Part shown: positions 26,761 through 34,317 of the stretch, one piece after another
Position numbering within the stretch: the first letter of the stretch is position 1
Layout of the letters: every line of letters begins with the position of its first letter
Assembly (NCBI RefSeq): GCF_028657195.3
Contig: NZ_JANCPR020000035.1
Span: 38,908-102,907 of the forward strand
From: Streptomyces iconiensis
GTDB taxonomy: Bacteria > Actinomycetota > Actinomycetes > Streptomycetales > Streptomycetaceae
Direction of reading: 5' to 3'
Length of the DNA: 64,000 bases
Position numbers and translations under genes: made by a program
The notes under the pieces: model-generated
What the model was told of the DNA's origin: nothing
Seen by the model: only the letters and a program-made list of their open reading frames with translations
Databases searched by the model: none

Positions 26761-28109
26761 CCACCCAACAGGCCGCGGCCGGCGCGGAATTCGGAACCAC
26801 CCCGGCCCACAGTGCCCGTTCGGCCGGACTGCGCTACGGCGCCCTCTTCGGTCCCGTGGTCTTCGGCGTCACCGCCGCGGGCGTCGCGCTGCCCGACGTC
26901 GCAGCCGCCCTCCACGCTTCGCCCGCCGCGACCGCATGGGTCCTCACCGCCCATGCGCTCGCACTCGGCGTCGGCACCGCCTTCTTCGGACGCCTGGCCG
27001 ATACCCGTGGCCTGCGTACCGCGCTGCTGCTCGGCTCGCTGGCCCTGGCTCTCGGCGCCGCCATCTGTCTCCTTGCGCCCGATCTCCGCGTGCTGGTCGT
27101 CGGCAGGTTCGTCCAGGCCGCCGGTTCCGGCGGTATGGCGGCCTGCGCCATGGCGCTCACGGCCTCGGCGGCGCCGGAGACGCGCCCCAGAGTGTTCGCC
27201 GGCTTCGGTGCGACCATGGCGGTCTTCTCCGCCAGTGCCACGCTCGCGGGCGGCGTCCTCACGGAGTGGGTGACCTGGCGGATCGCGCTGGTCCTGCCCG
27301 TACTCTCCCTGCTCGTCGTTCCGCTCTGCCTGGCGGGAGCCCGGCCGCGCAAGAACTCCGGCAGGCCCATGGACCTGCCGGGGGCCGGGCTGCTGACGGT
27401 GACCGCGATGTCGTTCCTGATCCTGATCCAGTCCTCCGCCCTCGCTCTGACCGGTTCGGTCAACACGGTGACTGCCGCGGTCTTCCTGCTGTCGGCGGCC
27501 GGTCTCGTCCGGCGGGTCCGCACGGCCGAGACATCCTTCGTTCCCCGGGCGCTGGTCACGGACGGTGTCTTCCTCCGTGCCGCGATCACCGGTATCGGGG
27601 TGTACGGAGGACTGTTCGCCGCCATGTACGCCGTGCCGCAGCTTCTGGTCGGCGAGCACGGCTGGAGCGTCCTGGCGGTCGGTGTCTGGCTGCTGCCCGG
27701 TGCGGTCGTCGGCGCCGTACTCTCGCGCCTGGCCGGCAAGCTCACCGCAGGCGACCGCGGCCACCGCCTGCTGGCGGCGGTGGCCCTCGCGTTCGCTGCG
27801 GCTCTCGCCGGTGCCCTGGCAGGGTCGGGTGTCCTGCTCCTGATCCTGGGCGCCTCGCTCGGCTTCGCTGCCTTCTCCGTGACCCAGGTCTTCACCACCG
27901 CTCTGATGTCGGCACACATCGAACCCGCCCGGCGCGGAGGCGCGATGGGCCTGCTCAACCTCGCCTTCTTCGTCGGCGGAGGCGTCGGCAGCGCGAGCGC
28001 CGGCGCCCTGGCCAAGACGATGTCCCTCGGCTCCGCCCTCGGCGTCATCGCCCTCTTCCCGCTGGCCGCCGCACTCAGCTCGTTCACCCTCGGGCGCCGG
28101 TCCCGGTAG
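26757..28109 (+). CDS. MFS transporter (drug exporter-like)
   Basis: A 450-residue major facilitator with 12 or more hydrophobic segments. The cytoplasmic loop 2-3 motif FGRLADTRGLR is near residue 80. The GTG at 26757 is preferred over the longer frame because it overlaps the preceding stop (GTGA) and the protein then begins shortly before the first membrane helix (LRYGALFGPVVFGVTAAGVA). The late IEPARRGGAMGLLNLAFFVGGG segment is typical of actinobacterial exporters. The strong hairpin at 28211 terminates it. Confidence 0.88.
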   Translation: MTTQQAAAGAEFGTTPAHSARSAGLRYGALFGPVVFGVTAAGVALPDVAAALHASPAATAWVLTAHALALGVGTAFFGRLADTRGLRTALLLGSLALALGAAICLLAPDLRVLVVGRFVQAAGSGGMAACAMALTASAAPETRPRVFAGFGATMAVFSASATLAGGVLTEWVTWRIALVLPVLSLLVVPLCLAGARPRKNSGRPMDLPGAGLLTVTAMSFLILIQSSALALTGSVNTVTAAVFLLSAAGLVRRVRTAETSFVPRALVTDGVFLRAAITGIGVYGGLFAAMYAVPQLLVGEHGWSVLAVGVWLLPGAVVGAVLSRLAGKLTAGDRGHRLLAAVALAFAAALAGALAGSGVLLLILGASLGFAAFSVTQVFTTALMSAHIEPARRGGAMGLLNLAFFVGGGVGSASAGALAKTMSLGSALGVIALFPLAAALSSFTLGRRSR

Positions 28110-28210
28110 CGGCACCGGCATGCGCCGCCCTCCCGGCCGGCGCCGACGGCCGGAACGCGGGCCACGGCCCCGCTCACAGAACCCGGGGCCACGGCCCCGC
28201 TCACAGAAAA

Positions 28211-28241
28211 GGCGGCGCGACCACCCGGTGGTCGTGCCGCC
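28211..28241. terminator. Bidirectional terminator between MFS and DUF2637 genes
   Basis: GGCGGCGCGACCACC pairs with GGTGGTCGTGCCGCC (one G-T pair), and a few bases at the apex remain as loop. On the minus strand the stem is followed directly by TTTT, so it is a classical terminator for the leftward gene ending at 28257. Confidence 0.85.
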
Positions 28242-28256
28242 TCTCTCGCCGGGCGG

Positions 28257-28994
28257 TCAGCCCGCGCGGTGGCTGGGAGGCGGTTTTCGCCGGGAGAGGG
28301 CGTGGCGGGGGTGTACGGGGGCGATGTGGAGGACCAGGAGGCGCAGGCAGGCCAGTGCGGCGAGGGGCGGGAGTACGGCGACGGCGATACCGGTGAAGTT
28401 CGGCGTCGTCTGCGTGAGGCACAGCGCCGCCGTGACGGCGGAGAAGAACAGCAGGACCGACCACGCGGCCCGCGCCCGCCTGCCGCGGACGGAGGGGGAG
28501 CGGAGCATGAAGAGCGAGGCCGCCACCCAGGGGCCGTGCAGCAGTACGGGCCACCACGTGGCCAGTTCGTCCACGACGCTCGCGGCCGAGGTGCGGGCGA
28601 ACCCGTAGGTGACGATGCCGCCCACGGTGCTGACCCCGGCGAACGTCGCCACGAGCAGTGTGGTGACGATGAACGACATGACGGGCACGAGCAGTTCGGG
28701 CGCCGTCCTGCGGCCCCGCCTGTGTGCCGGCTTCGCCATGCCTGAGCGGCCGAGCGGCGCTTCCGTCTCGATGGTGCGCCCGCTCTCCGACTCCCAGCGC
28801 GCCTCCTGCAGCAACTGCGTCAGGTCGGCATCGAAGTCCCACCCGGGTCCGTAGCCCGACAGGTGCGGAGGGTCCAGGCTGTCCTGCCGCTGCCCGGGGA
28901 GCAGCGGGGGAAGGAACAGGCCCTCCTGCTCGGTGGGCAGCCCCGAACCGTAGTGCGCCAGGTACGGGTCCGAGTAATCCGGGTACTCATTCAC
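28257..28994 (-). CDS. DUF2637 (SpdB-like) membrane protein
   Basis: A 245-residue protein with a ~95-residue soluble, acidic and Tyr/Pro-rich N-terminus (MNEYPDYSDPYLAHYGSG). Four hydrophobic segments follow between about residues 103 and 230 (VMSFIVTTLLVATFAGVSTV, WPVLLHGPWVAASLFML, WSVLLFFSAVTAALCL, FTGIAVAVLPPLAALACL). This matches the DUF2637 family of Streptomyces chromosomes and plasmids, some members of which relate to spread proteins in conjugation. No conjugation genes lie nearby. Its start overlaps the end of a possible small upstream gene. Confidence 0.75.
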   Translation of the reverse strand: MNEYPDYSDPYLAHYGSGLPTEQEGLFLPPLLPGQRQDSLDPPHLSGYGPGWDFDADLTQLLQEARWESESGRTIETEAPLGRSGMAKPAHRRGRRTAPELLVPVMSFIVTTLLVATFAGVSTVGGIVTYGFARTSAASVVDELATWWPVLLHGPWVAASLFMLRSPSVRGRRARAAWSVLLFFSAVTAALCLTQTTPNFTGIAVAVLPPLAALACLRLLVLHIAPVHPRHALSRRKPPPSHRAG

Positions 28995-29229
28995 CGGCGT
29001 CCTCGCAAGCGCTCAGCGAGATCCACTTCCGCTGGAAGTCGGTTTCAATGCGGCCCATTTGCTCCAGGAATTCCTCCAACGGGCCGCAGGGGTAAGGAGA
29101 ATGAGCCGAGTTTGTTCTCTTCACATAAACGGAGTAGGCGTGTTGGTCCTCTGTGCCGCCAACTTCAGGGCGGGTGCGTGTGTTTGTCGTAACGTCGCCA
29201 TACTCTGTTGCGTCAATCGGCTGAGGCAT
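28987..29229 (-). CDS. Possible small protein upstream of DUF2637
   Basis: An 80-residue reading frame whose stop overlaps the DUF2637 start by 8 bp. Its composition is protein-like (Trp, Phe, Tyr, many acidic residues; a probable helix PLEEFLEQMGRIETDFQRKW). It is unlike the Arg/Pro/Ala-rich shadows elsewhere. The DNA is noticeably less GC-rich than its neighbours. The ribosome-binding site before ATG 29229 is weak. I do not recognise a family. Confidence 0.4.
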   Translation of the reverse strand: MPQPIDATEYGDVTTNTRTRPEVGGTEDQHAYSVYVKRTNSAHSPYPCGPLEEFLEQMGRIETDFQRKWISLSACEDAGE

Positions 29230-29578
29230 ACCCGGGAAACGATAGGCACCGGCGCTTGTGGCGCTCCCTGAGGGTGAACGACTACGGCATCGAGGTGAAT
29301 CCGCTCTCTTTACCTGAAAAGCGGCGGCGTTCCGGAAGGGAATTTCCGGAGGGCGGCAGGGAAGGTCCGGAGGGCGGCAGGGGAAGAGCGGGCCACTGTG
29401 GCCCAGGGGACCACTCACCGTGCTGAGGGGAAAATGATGGGCCCGCTGAGGGCGGTGTGAGGGATCACCCCCTTCAGCGGAGGCGCCCTGTGTGCCTAGC
29501 GTGGGCCCGTACGAGCATGCCGGTCGGCATGAGGTGCGGCATGCCGGTCGAAGGGCCGCCCGAGCGGAAGGCAAGCAC
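29230..29578. other. Intergenic region with short direct repeats
   Basis: No convincing gene. The tract at about 29333-29390 has repeated CCGGAGGGCGGCAGGG-type units. The left part probably holds promoters for the leftward small ORF/DUF2637 pair, and the right part the promoter of the rightward isomerase. Confidence 0.5.
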
Positions 29579-30523
29579 ATGGACAGCACCCCACACGGCA
29601 CTTCACACGGCACTTCACACGGCACCGCACACGGTGACGCGGCCGGAGCGCAGCAGCGGATCGCCGGTGCCCCGATCACCTGGGGCGTGTGCGAAGTGCC
29701 GGGCTGGGGGCACCAGTTGAGGCCCGAGCGGGTGCTGCGCGAGATGCGGGAGGTCGGGCTGGCGGCGACCGAGTTCGGGCCCGAAGGTTTTCTGCCCTCC
29801 GAGCCCGGTGCGCGTGCGGAGACGCTGCGCCGCCACGGACTGCACGCGGTCGGTGGCTTCACGCCCCTGCTGCTCCATGTGCCGGGGGCGGATCCGCTGC
29901 CCCGGGCCGAAGCGCTTCTGGCCGGTTACGACGCGACGGGCGCCGATGTCCTGGTGCTCTCGGCGGTGACGGGCCAGGAAGGGTACGACTCACGCCCCGA
30001 GCTGGACGAGGCAGGCTGGAAGACGCTGCTGGCCAATCTGGACAGGGTCGCGGGGCTCGCGGCGGAGCGGGGCGTGCGCGCGGTGCTGCACCCGCACGTC
30101 GGCACGATGGTCGAGAACGGTGAGGAGGTCCGCCGGGTGATGGAAGGCTCCGCGATCTCGCTGTGCCTGGACACGGGTCACCTCCTCGTCGGCGGCACCG
30201 ACCCGGCCGAACTGACGCGCCAGGCGCCCGAACGTATCGCGCACACCCATATGAAGGACGTCGACGCCTCCCTCGCAGCGAAGGTCCGCACCGGACGCGT
30301 GTCCTACACCGAGGCCGTACGCGACGGCATGTACCGGCCGCTCGGTGCGGGTGACGTGGACGTGGAGTCCATCGTCGGCCACCTCACCGCCACCGGGTTC
30401 GAGGGCTGGCACGTCCTCGAACAGGACACCGTCCTCACCGGGGAGCCCGGCGCCCACGGTCCGCTGGACGACGCGTGGACCAGCGCGGAACACCTCCGTA
30501 CGCTCCTGACCCGTACCGCCTAG
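29579..30523 (+). CDS. Sugar isomerase/dehydratase, IolE-like TIM barrel
   Basis: A 314-residue xylose-isomerase-like TIM barrel. The metal ligands expected for inosose dehydratase/hexulose isomerase relatives are visible: TEFGPEGF, AVLHPHVGTMVE, LCLDTGHLLVGG, IAHTHMKDVD and WHVLEQD. The first ~30 residues repeat HGTSHGTAHG (12-bp DNA units at about 29592-29640) and are not part of the fold, so a start inside the barrel near 29690 is possible. The LacI regulator gene starts 3 bp after its stop. The natural substrate is probably a keto-sugar or inosose; the family alone does not decide. Confidence 0.85.
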   Translation: MDSTPHGTSHGTSHGTAHGDAAGAQQRIAGAPITWGVCEVPGWGHQLRPERVLREMREVGLAATEFGPEGFLPSEPGARAETLRRHGLHAVGGFTPLLLHVPGADPLPRAEALLAGYDATGADVLVLSAVTGQEGYDSRPELDEAGWKTLLANLDRVAGLAAERGVRAVLHPHVGTMVENGEEVRRVMEGSAISLCLDTGHLLVGGTDPAELTRQAPERIAHTHMKDVDASLAAKVRTGRVSYTEAVRDGMYRPLGAGDVDVESIVGHLTATGFEGWHVLEQDTVLTGEPGAHGPLDDAWTSAEHLRTLLTRTA

Positions 30524-30526
30524 GCC

Positions 30527-31564
30527 GTGGCGCACCCGTATCCGATCCGGGAGATCGCCCGGCAGGCGGGGCTCAGCGAGGCCACCGTCGACCGGGTGCT
30601 CAACGCGCGCGGCGGCGTACGCGAGAGCACCGTGCGGGAGGTGCGGCGGGCCGTCGAGGACCTGGACAGACAGCGCACGCAGGTGCGCATCGGTGGCCGC
30701 ACGTTCATGATCGACATCGTGATGCAGTGCCCCGACCGGTTCTCCTCGGCCGTACGGGACGCGCTGGAGGCCGAACTCCCCTCGCTGCGCCCCGCCGCGC
30801 TGCGCTCACGCTTCCACTTCCGTGAGACGGGCCCCGTCGGGGAGCTGGTGGCGACGCTCGACCGGATCGCGGCACGCGGCTCCCAAGGCGTGCTGCTCAA
30901 GGCGCCCGACGTGCCCGAGACCGTCGCGGCCGTCGGCCGCCTGGCGGCGGCGGGCATACCTGTGGTGACGCTGGCGACCGACCTGCCGGGCAGCGCGCGC
31001 CTCGCCTACGTCGGTATCGACAACAGGGCGGCGGGTGCCACGGCCGCCTACCTCGTCGGGCAGTGGCTCGGCGACCGCACGGGCGACGTGCTCACCACGC
31101 TCAGCCGCGGGTTCTTCCGTAATGAGGAGGAGCGGGAGATGGGCTTCCGCAGCGCCATGCGCACCGCACAGCCCGGCCGGCGCCTCGTCGAGGTCACCGA
31201 CAGCGACGGCCTCGACGCCACGCAGCGCGACCTCGTACGCGAGGCGCTGCGCGCACACCCGGGCATCCGCGCGGTCTACTCGGTCGGCGGGGGCAACGCC
31301 GCCACGGCCGAGGTGTTCGCGGAGGCCGGCAGGGACTGCGCCGTTTTCGTGGCACACGACCTCGACCACGACAACACCCGCCTCCTGCGCGAGGGCCGCG
31401 TGTCGGCCGTGCTCCACCACGATCTGCGCCAGGACATGCGCGACGCCTGTCTGACCGTGATGCGCGCACACGGCGCCCTCCCTGACGAGGGGCCGCCGCA
31501 GCCCTCACCGGTCCAGGTCGTCACCCCGTACAACGTGCCGAGCACATCGGCAGCCCGCCGCTGA
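30527..31564 (+). CDS. LacI family transcriptional regulator
   Basis: A 345-residue regulator starting at GTG. The helix-turn-helix is IREIARQAGLSEATVDRVLN, with the hinge helix region RGGVRESTVREVRRAVEDL. The rest is a periplasmic-binding-protein-like sugar sensor (VGIDNRAAGATAAYLVGQWL, VYSVGGGNAATAEVFAEAG). The ATVDRVLN form rather than TVSRVLN occurs in inositol/sugar-type members. It forms a two-gene unit with the isomerase and is convergent with nanE. Confidence 0.9.
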   Translation: MAHPYPIREIARQAGLSEATVDRVLNARGGVRESTVREVRRAVEDLDRQRTQVRIGGRTFMIDIVMQCPDRFSSAVRDALEAELPSLRPAALRSRFHFRETGPVGELVATLDRIAARGSQGVLLKAPDVPETVAAVGRLAAAGIPVVTLATDLPGSARLAYVGIDNRAAGATAAYLVGQWLGDRTGDVLTTLSRGFFRNEEEREMGFRSAMRTAQPGRRLVEVTDSDGLDATQRDLVREALRAHPGIRAVYSVGGGNAATAEVFAEAGRDCAVFVAHDLDHDNTRLLREGRVSAVLHHDLRQDMRDACLTVMRAHGALPDEGPPQPSPVQVVTPYNVPSTSAARR

Positions 31565-31584
31565 CCGTGCCGCCGGGCGCACGG
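31565..31584. terminator. Small hairpin between convergent LacI and nanE genes
   Basis: CCGTGC and GCACGG pair around an 8-base loop immediately after the LacI stop codon. There is no T-run. Confidence 0.35.
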
Positions 31585-31614
31585 GGCCGGGGCTCATGGC
31601 GGCGAAGGGCGCGC

Positions 31615-32346
31615 TCACACCGGGGGCAGCGCGGCGGCGAAGCGGCCGGCGATGGCGGCGGGGGCGGTGATCGCGCCCCCGACGATGACGGACCAGGCCC
31701 CCGACTCCAGCGCCGTACGGGCCTGTTCGGGCGTGTGCAGGCGGCCCTCAGCGCAGACGGGCGCGTCCAGGCGAGCGGCCAGGTCGGCCACCAACTCCAG
31801 GTCGGGGCCCGGCCGTTGAGGGCTGTAGGGGGTGTAGCCGGAGAGCGTCGTGGAGACCAGGTCGGCGCCCAGCGCCACCGCGGCCACGCCCTCTTCGGCC
31901 GTGGAGACATCCGCCATCAGCAGCTTGCCGAGCCCGTGCACCGTCTCCACGGTCTCGCGCAGCGGGCGCCCGTCGGGGCGGGGACGTGAGGTGGCGTCCA
32001 CCGCGACGATCTCGGCCCCCGCCTCGGCGACGGCGCGCGCGTGCGCGGCGGTCGGCGTGATGTAGACGCCCTCGGCGCCGTCCTTCCACAGCCCGATGAC
32101 GGGCAGCGAGACGGCCTCGCGCACCGCCAGGATGTCCTCGATGCCCTGTACCCGCAGCGCGGCGACGGGGGCGCCCGCGCTCACCGAGGCGGCGATCGCC
32201 GCGATGTGCGAGGGGGAGCGCAGGGGGTCTCCCGGAGGGGCCTGGCAGGAGACGACCAACTGCCCCCTCAGCTCAGCGAGCAGCGCGCGCACGCGTGCCC
32301 CGGGCATCGTGGTCCGGCTGGGCGCTTCGGATACCGGCTCGGTCAT
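31615..32346 (-). CDS. nanE: N-acetylmannosamine-6-phosphate 2-epimerase
   Basis: A 243-residue TIM barrel converting ManNAc-6-P to GlcNAc-6-P. Motifs are LVVSCQAPPGDPL near the start, the catalytic-lysine strand LPVIGLWKDG, IVAVDAT, LMADVSTAEEG, VCAEGRLHTPEQA and the phosphate loop VIVGGAITAP. It lies downstream of the ROK kinase and GntR genes on the same strand, separated from the kinase by a repeat-filled 177-bp gap. No sialic acid lyase (nanA) is in the window, so free ManNAc rather than sialic acid may be the source. Confidence 0.93.
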   Translation of the reverse strand: MTEPVSEAPSRTTMPGARVRALLAELRGQLVVSCQAPPGDPLRSPSHIAAIAASVSAGAPVAALRVQGIEDILAVREAVSLPVIGLWKDGAEGVYITPTAAHARAVAEAGAEIVAVDATSRPRPDGRPLRETVETVHGLGKLLMADVSTAEEGVAAVALGADLVSTTLSGYTPYSPQRPGPDLELVADLAARLDAPVCAEGRLHTPEQARTALESGAWSVIVGGAITAPAAIAGRFAAALPPV

Positions 32347-32383
32347 GCTCTGTCCTCAGTCCTTCGTTCGGGTCGGTCTTCTG

Positions 32384-32510
32384 CGGTCCGCTGTTGGTCG
32401 GTCGGTCCGCTGTCGGTCCGCTGGGCCGTCGATACGTCGATACGTCGGTCCGTCGGTACGTCGTCCGCCGGGCTGTTGGTCCGCCGGTCCGTTGCTTCCC
32501 TGTGCGGCGG
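32384..32510. repeat. Short tandem repeats between nanE and the ROK kinase
   Basis: Copies of GGTCCGCTGTCGGTCCGCTG-type 11-bp units run into 8-bp units of the GTCGATAC/GTCGGTAC type. They fill the gap between two genes that would otherwise look operonic. Confidence 0.85.
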
Positions 32511-32523
32511 GAGCGGCGTGCGC

Positions 32524-33468
32524 TCAGTCCCGTCTCTCCAGGAGCAGCGCCGCGGCCCCGATCACGGCGGCGCGCGGTCCCAGCGCCGCGAGTACGGGCC
32601 GTACGGCGGCGGGCCCTGGCAGCAGTTCCGCGGCGAACGCCTCCGTCAGGGGCTCCCAGAAGGGCGAGCCGACCGACGCGACGCCGCCGCCGACGACGAC
32701 CCGTTCGGGGTCGAAGGTGTTGACCAGCCCGGCCAGCGCACGCCCGAGCGCCGCCGCGCCCTCGGCGAGCGCCACCCCTGCCGCCCCTGCCGGTCCCGCC
32801 GCTTCCGCCGCCTCCGCGAGCGAGGCGACCGTTCTGAGGTCGTGCACGTCCGTCTCGCCGCTCAGTTCGCGGAACCGTGCGGTGATCGCGGGGCCGGAGG
32901 AGACGGCCTCCAGGTGGCCCGTACGGCCGCAGTTGCACGGGCGGCCCGCTGCCTCGGGTACGGCGATGTGGCCGAACTCGCCGGCCGTCCAGTGCGCTCC
33001 GCGCAGCAGCCTGCCCCCGGTGACCAGCCCGCCGCCGATGCCCGTTCCCACGCTGACGTAGAGCGCGGAGTCGCAGCCGGCTCCGGCGCCGTAGGTCTGC
33101 TCGGCCAGTGCGAAGACGTTCGCGTCGTTGTCGGCGGCGACCCGCAGGCCCAGGCGTGCCGTCAGCTCCTCGGCCAGGCGGGTGCCGGCCCAGCCGGGCA
33201 GCAGGTCGTTGGCCGACAGGACGACGCCGCGCGCCCGGTCGATGACACCGCCCGTGCCGATGCCGAGTCCGTCGGCCGCCTCCCGGCCCGGGAGCGCGGT
33301 GACGGCCGCGGCGATGGCGTCGAGCACGGCGGCCGGGCCCTGCGCGGCGGGCGTGGGACGGACGACGCTGGTCAGCAGCGCGCCGTCGTACGAGACCAGC
33401 CCTGCGGCGATCTTCGTGCCGCCGACGTCGACGCCGAGCAGGGTGCCGGCTGCGGATGCGGTGCTCAC
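32524..33468 (-). CDS. nanK: ROK family sugar kinase (NanK/glucokinase-like)
   Basis: A 314-residue kinase. The phosphate motif is LLGVDVGGTKIAAGLV near residue 10. The catalytic aspartate is in VAADNDANVFALAE. The ROK region reads CNCGRTGHLEAVSSG, with the usual third zinc cysteine replaced by histidine. The GTG at 33468 overlaps the GntR stop by 4 bp. Placed with nanE it is best read as ManNAc kinase, but glucokinase or another ROK specificity cannot be excluded from sequence alone. Confidence 0.85.
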   Translation of the reverse strand: MSTASAAGTLLGVDVGGTKIAAGLVSYDGALLTSVVRPTPAAQGPAAVLDAIAAAVTALPGREAADGLGIGTGGVIDRARGVVLSANDLLPGWAGTRLAEELTARLGLRVAADNDANVFALAEQTYGAGAGCDSALYVSVGTGIGGGLVTGGRLLRGAHWTAGEFGHIAVPEAAGRPCNCGRTGHLEAVSSGPAITARFRELSGETDVHDLRTVASLAEAAEAAGPAGAAGVALAEGAAALGRALAGLVNTFDPERVVVGGGVASVGSPFWEPLTEAFAAELLPGPAAVRPVLAALGPRAAVIGAAALLLERRD

Positions 33469-34199
33469 TGCTGCCCCCTGCGGACGGTGAAGCGGATGTC
33501 GTAGCGGTCGGCGCGGTAGATCGTCGTCGTTGCCTCGACCGGGGTGTCCCTGTGGTCCATCCCCACACGCTGGACGCGCAGCCCCGAACTGCCCAGCGGC
33601 ACGCCCAGCAGTGCCGAAGCGGTTTCGTCCAGGTCGACGGCCCGCACGATCTGGTCGGCCGAGCGGATGTCCAGCCCGTAGCGCTCGTTCAGCAGCATGT
33701 AGAGCGAACCGGTCAGGTCCTCGTCGGTGAGACCTGGGACGCGTTCGGCGGGGAAGTGCACGTTCTCCAGGCACATGGGGGAGCCGTCGGCGAGCCGCAG
33801 CCGGGAGACACGTACGACGTCGGAGTCGGGCTCCACGCCCAGGCGTTCGGCGAGCTGCCGCCCCGCGCGCACGGTCCCGGCCGCCAGCAGCCGGGATCCT
33901 GGCTCCAGCTCGCGGGCGCGCATGTCCTCGGAGAACGAGGTCAGCGTGAGCGACTTGGAGACCACGGGCGGTGCGACGAAAGTGCCCGCGCCCTGTACCC
34001 GGTAGAGGCTGCCCGCCGCTTCGAGTGCGTCCAGCGCCTGCCGGACGGTGTTGCGGGAGACGCCGTGCCGCGCGGAGATCTCCCGTTCGGTGGGGAGCGG
34101 GGTGTGCGGCGGTGAGCCGGTGATCCCGGCCAGCAGAGCCTGCCGGAGTTCCTCGTGTTTGGCCTGTCGGGCCACTCGGCACCACTCCCAGGTCGACAT
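33465..34199 (-). CDS. GntR/HutC family regulator with UTRA domain
   Basis: A 244-residue repressor-type protein. The N-terminal winged helix is LPTEREISARHGVSRNTVRQ followed by ALDALEAAGSLYRVQGAGTF. The C-terminal UTRA effector domain includes LENVHFPAERVPGL and YGLDIRSADQIVRAVDL. The ATG at 34199 is chosen; a GTG at 34175 is an alternative closer to the first helix. It is divergent from the sugar porter and co-transcribed with the ROK kinase. Two copies of a GGTACCARCCAAT element in the shared promoter region are its likely operators. Confidence 0.92.
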   Translation of the reverse strand: MSTWEWCRVARQAKHEELRQALLAGITGSPPHTPLPTEREISARHGVSRNTVRQALDALEAAGSLYRVQGAGTFVAPPVVSKSLTLTSFSEDMRARELEPGSRLLAAGTVRAGRQLAERLGVEPDSDVVRVSRLRLADGSPMCLENVHFPAERVPGLTDEDLTGSLYMLLNERYGLDIRSADQIVRAVDLDETASALLGVPLGSSGLRVQRVGMDHRDTPVEATTTIYRADRYDIRFTVRRGQQ

Positions 34200-34204
34200 T
34201 GATA

Positions 34205-34281
34205 GGTACCAACCAATCGACAAAATCTTACGTCAAACCTTGTGTGATGACTATCGCGGTGCAAGATTGGTACCAGCCAAT
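34205..34281. promoter_or_regulatory. Paired operators for the GntR regulator
   Basis: GGTACCAACCAAT at 34205-34217 and ATTGGTACCAGCCAAT at 34266-34281 share the same core. The second has inverted ATTGG/CCAAT arms. They are 64 bp apart in a locally AT-rich stretch, one next to the gntR start and one 36 bp before the porter start. Confidence 0.7.
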
Positions 34282-34317
34282 GTTGGCTGAGTGAAGTTGA
34301 GTGAAAGGGAAGATGCC

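Noticed and set aside
26193..28204. Minus-strand frames opposite the MFS exporter
   Set aside because: Gly/Arg/Glu-rich shadows; the plus-strand transporter has clear helices and a terminator.
28257..28994. Integrated plasmid or conjugative element suggested by DUF2637
   Set aside because: No integrase, tra gene, tRNA attachment site or flanking repeat is visible; DUF2637 genes also occur on chromosomes.
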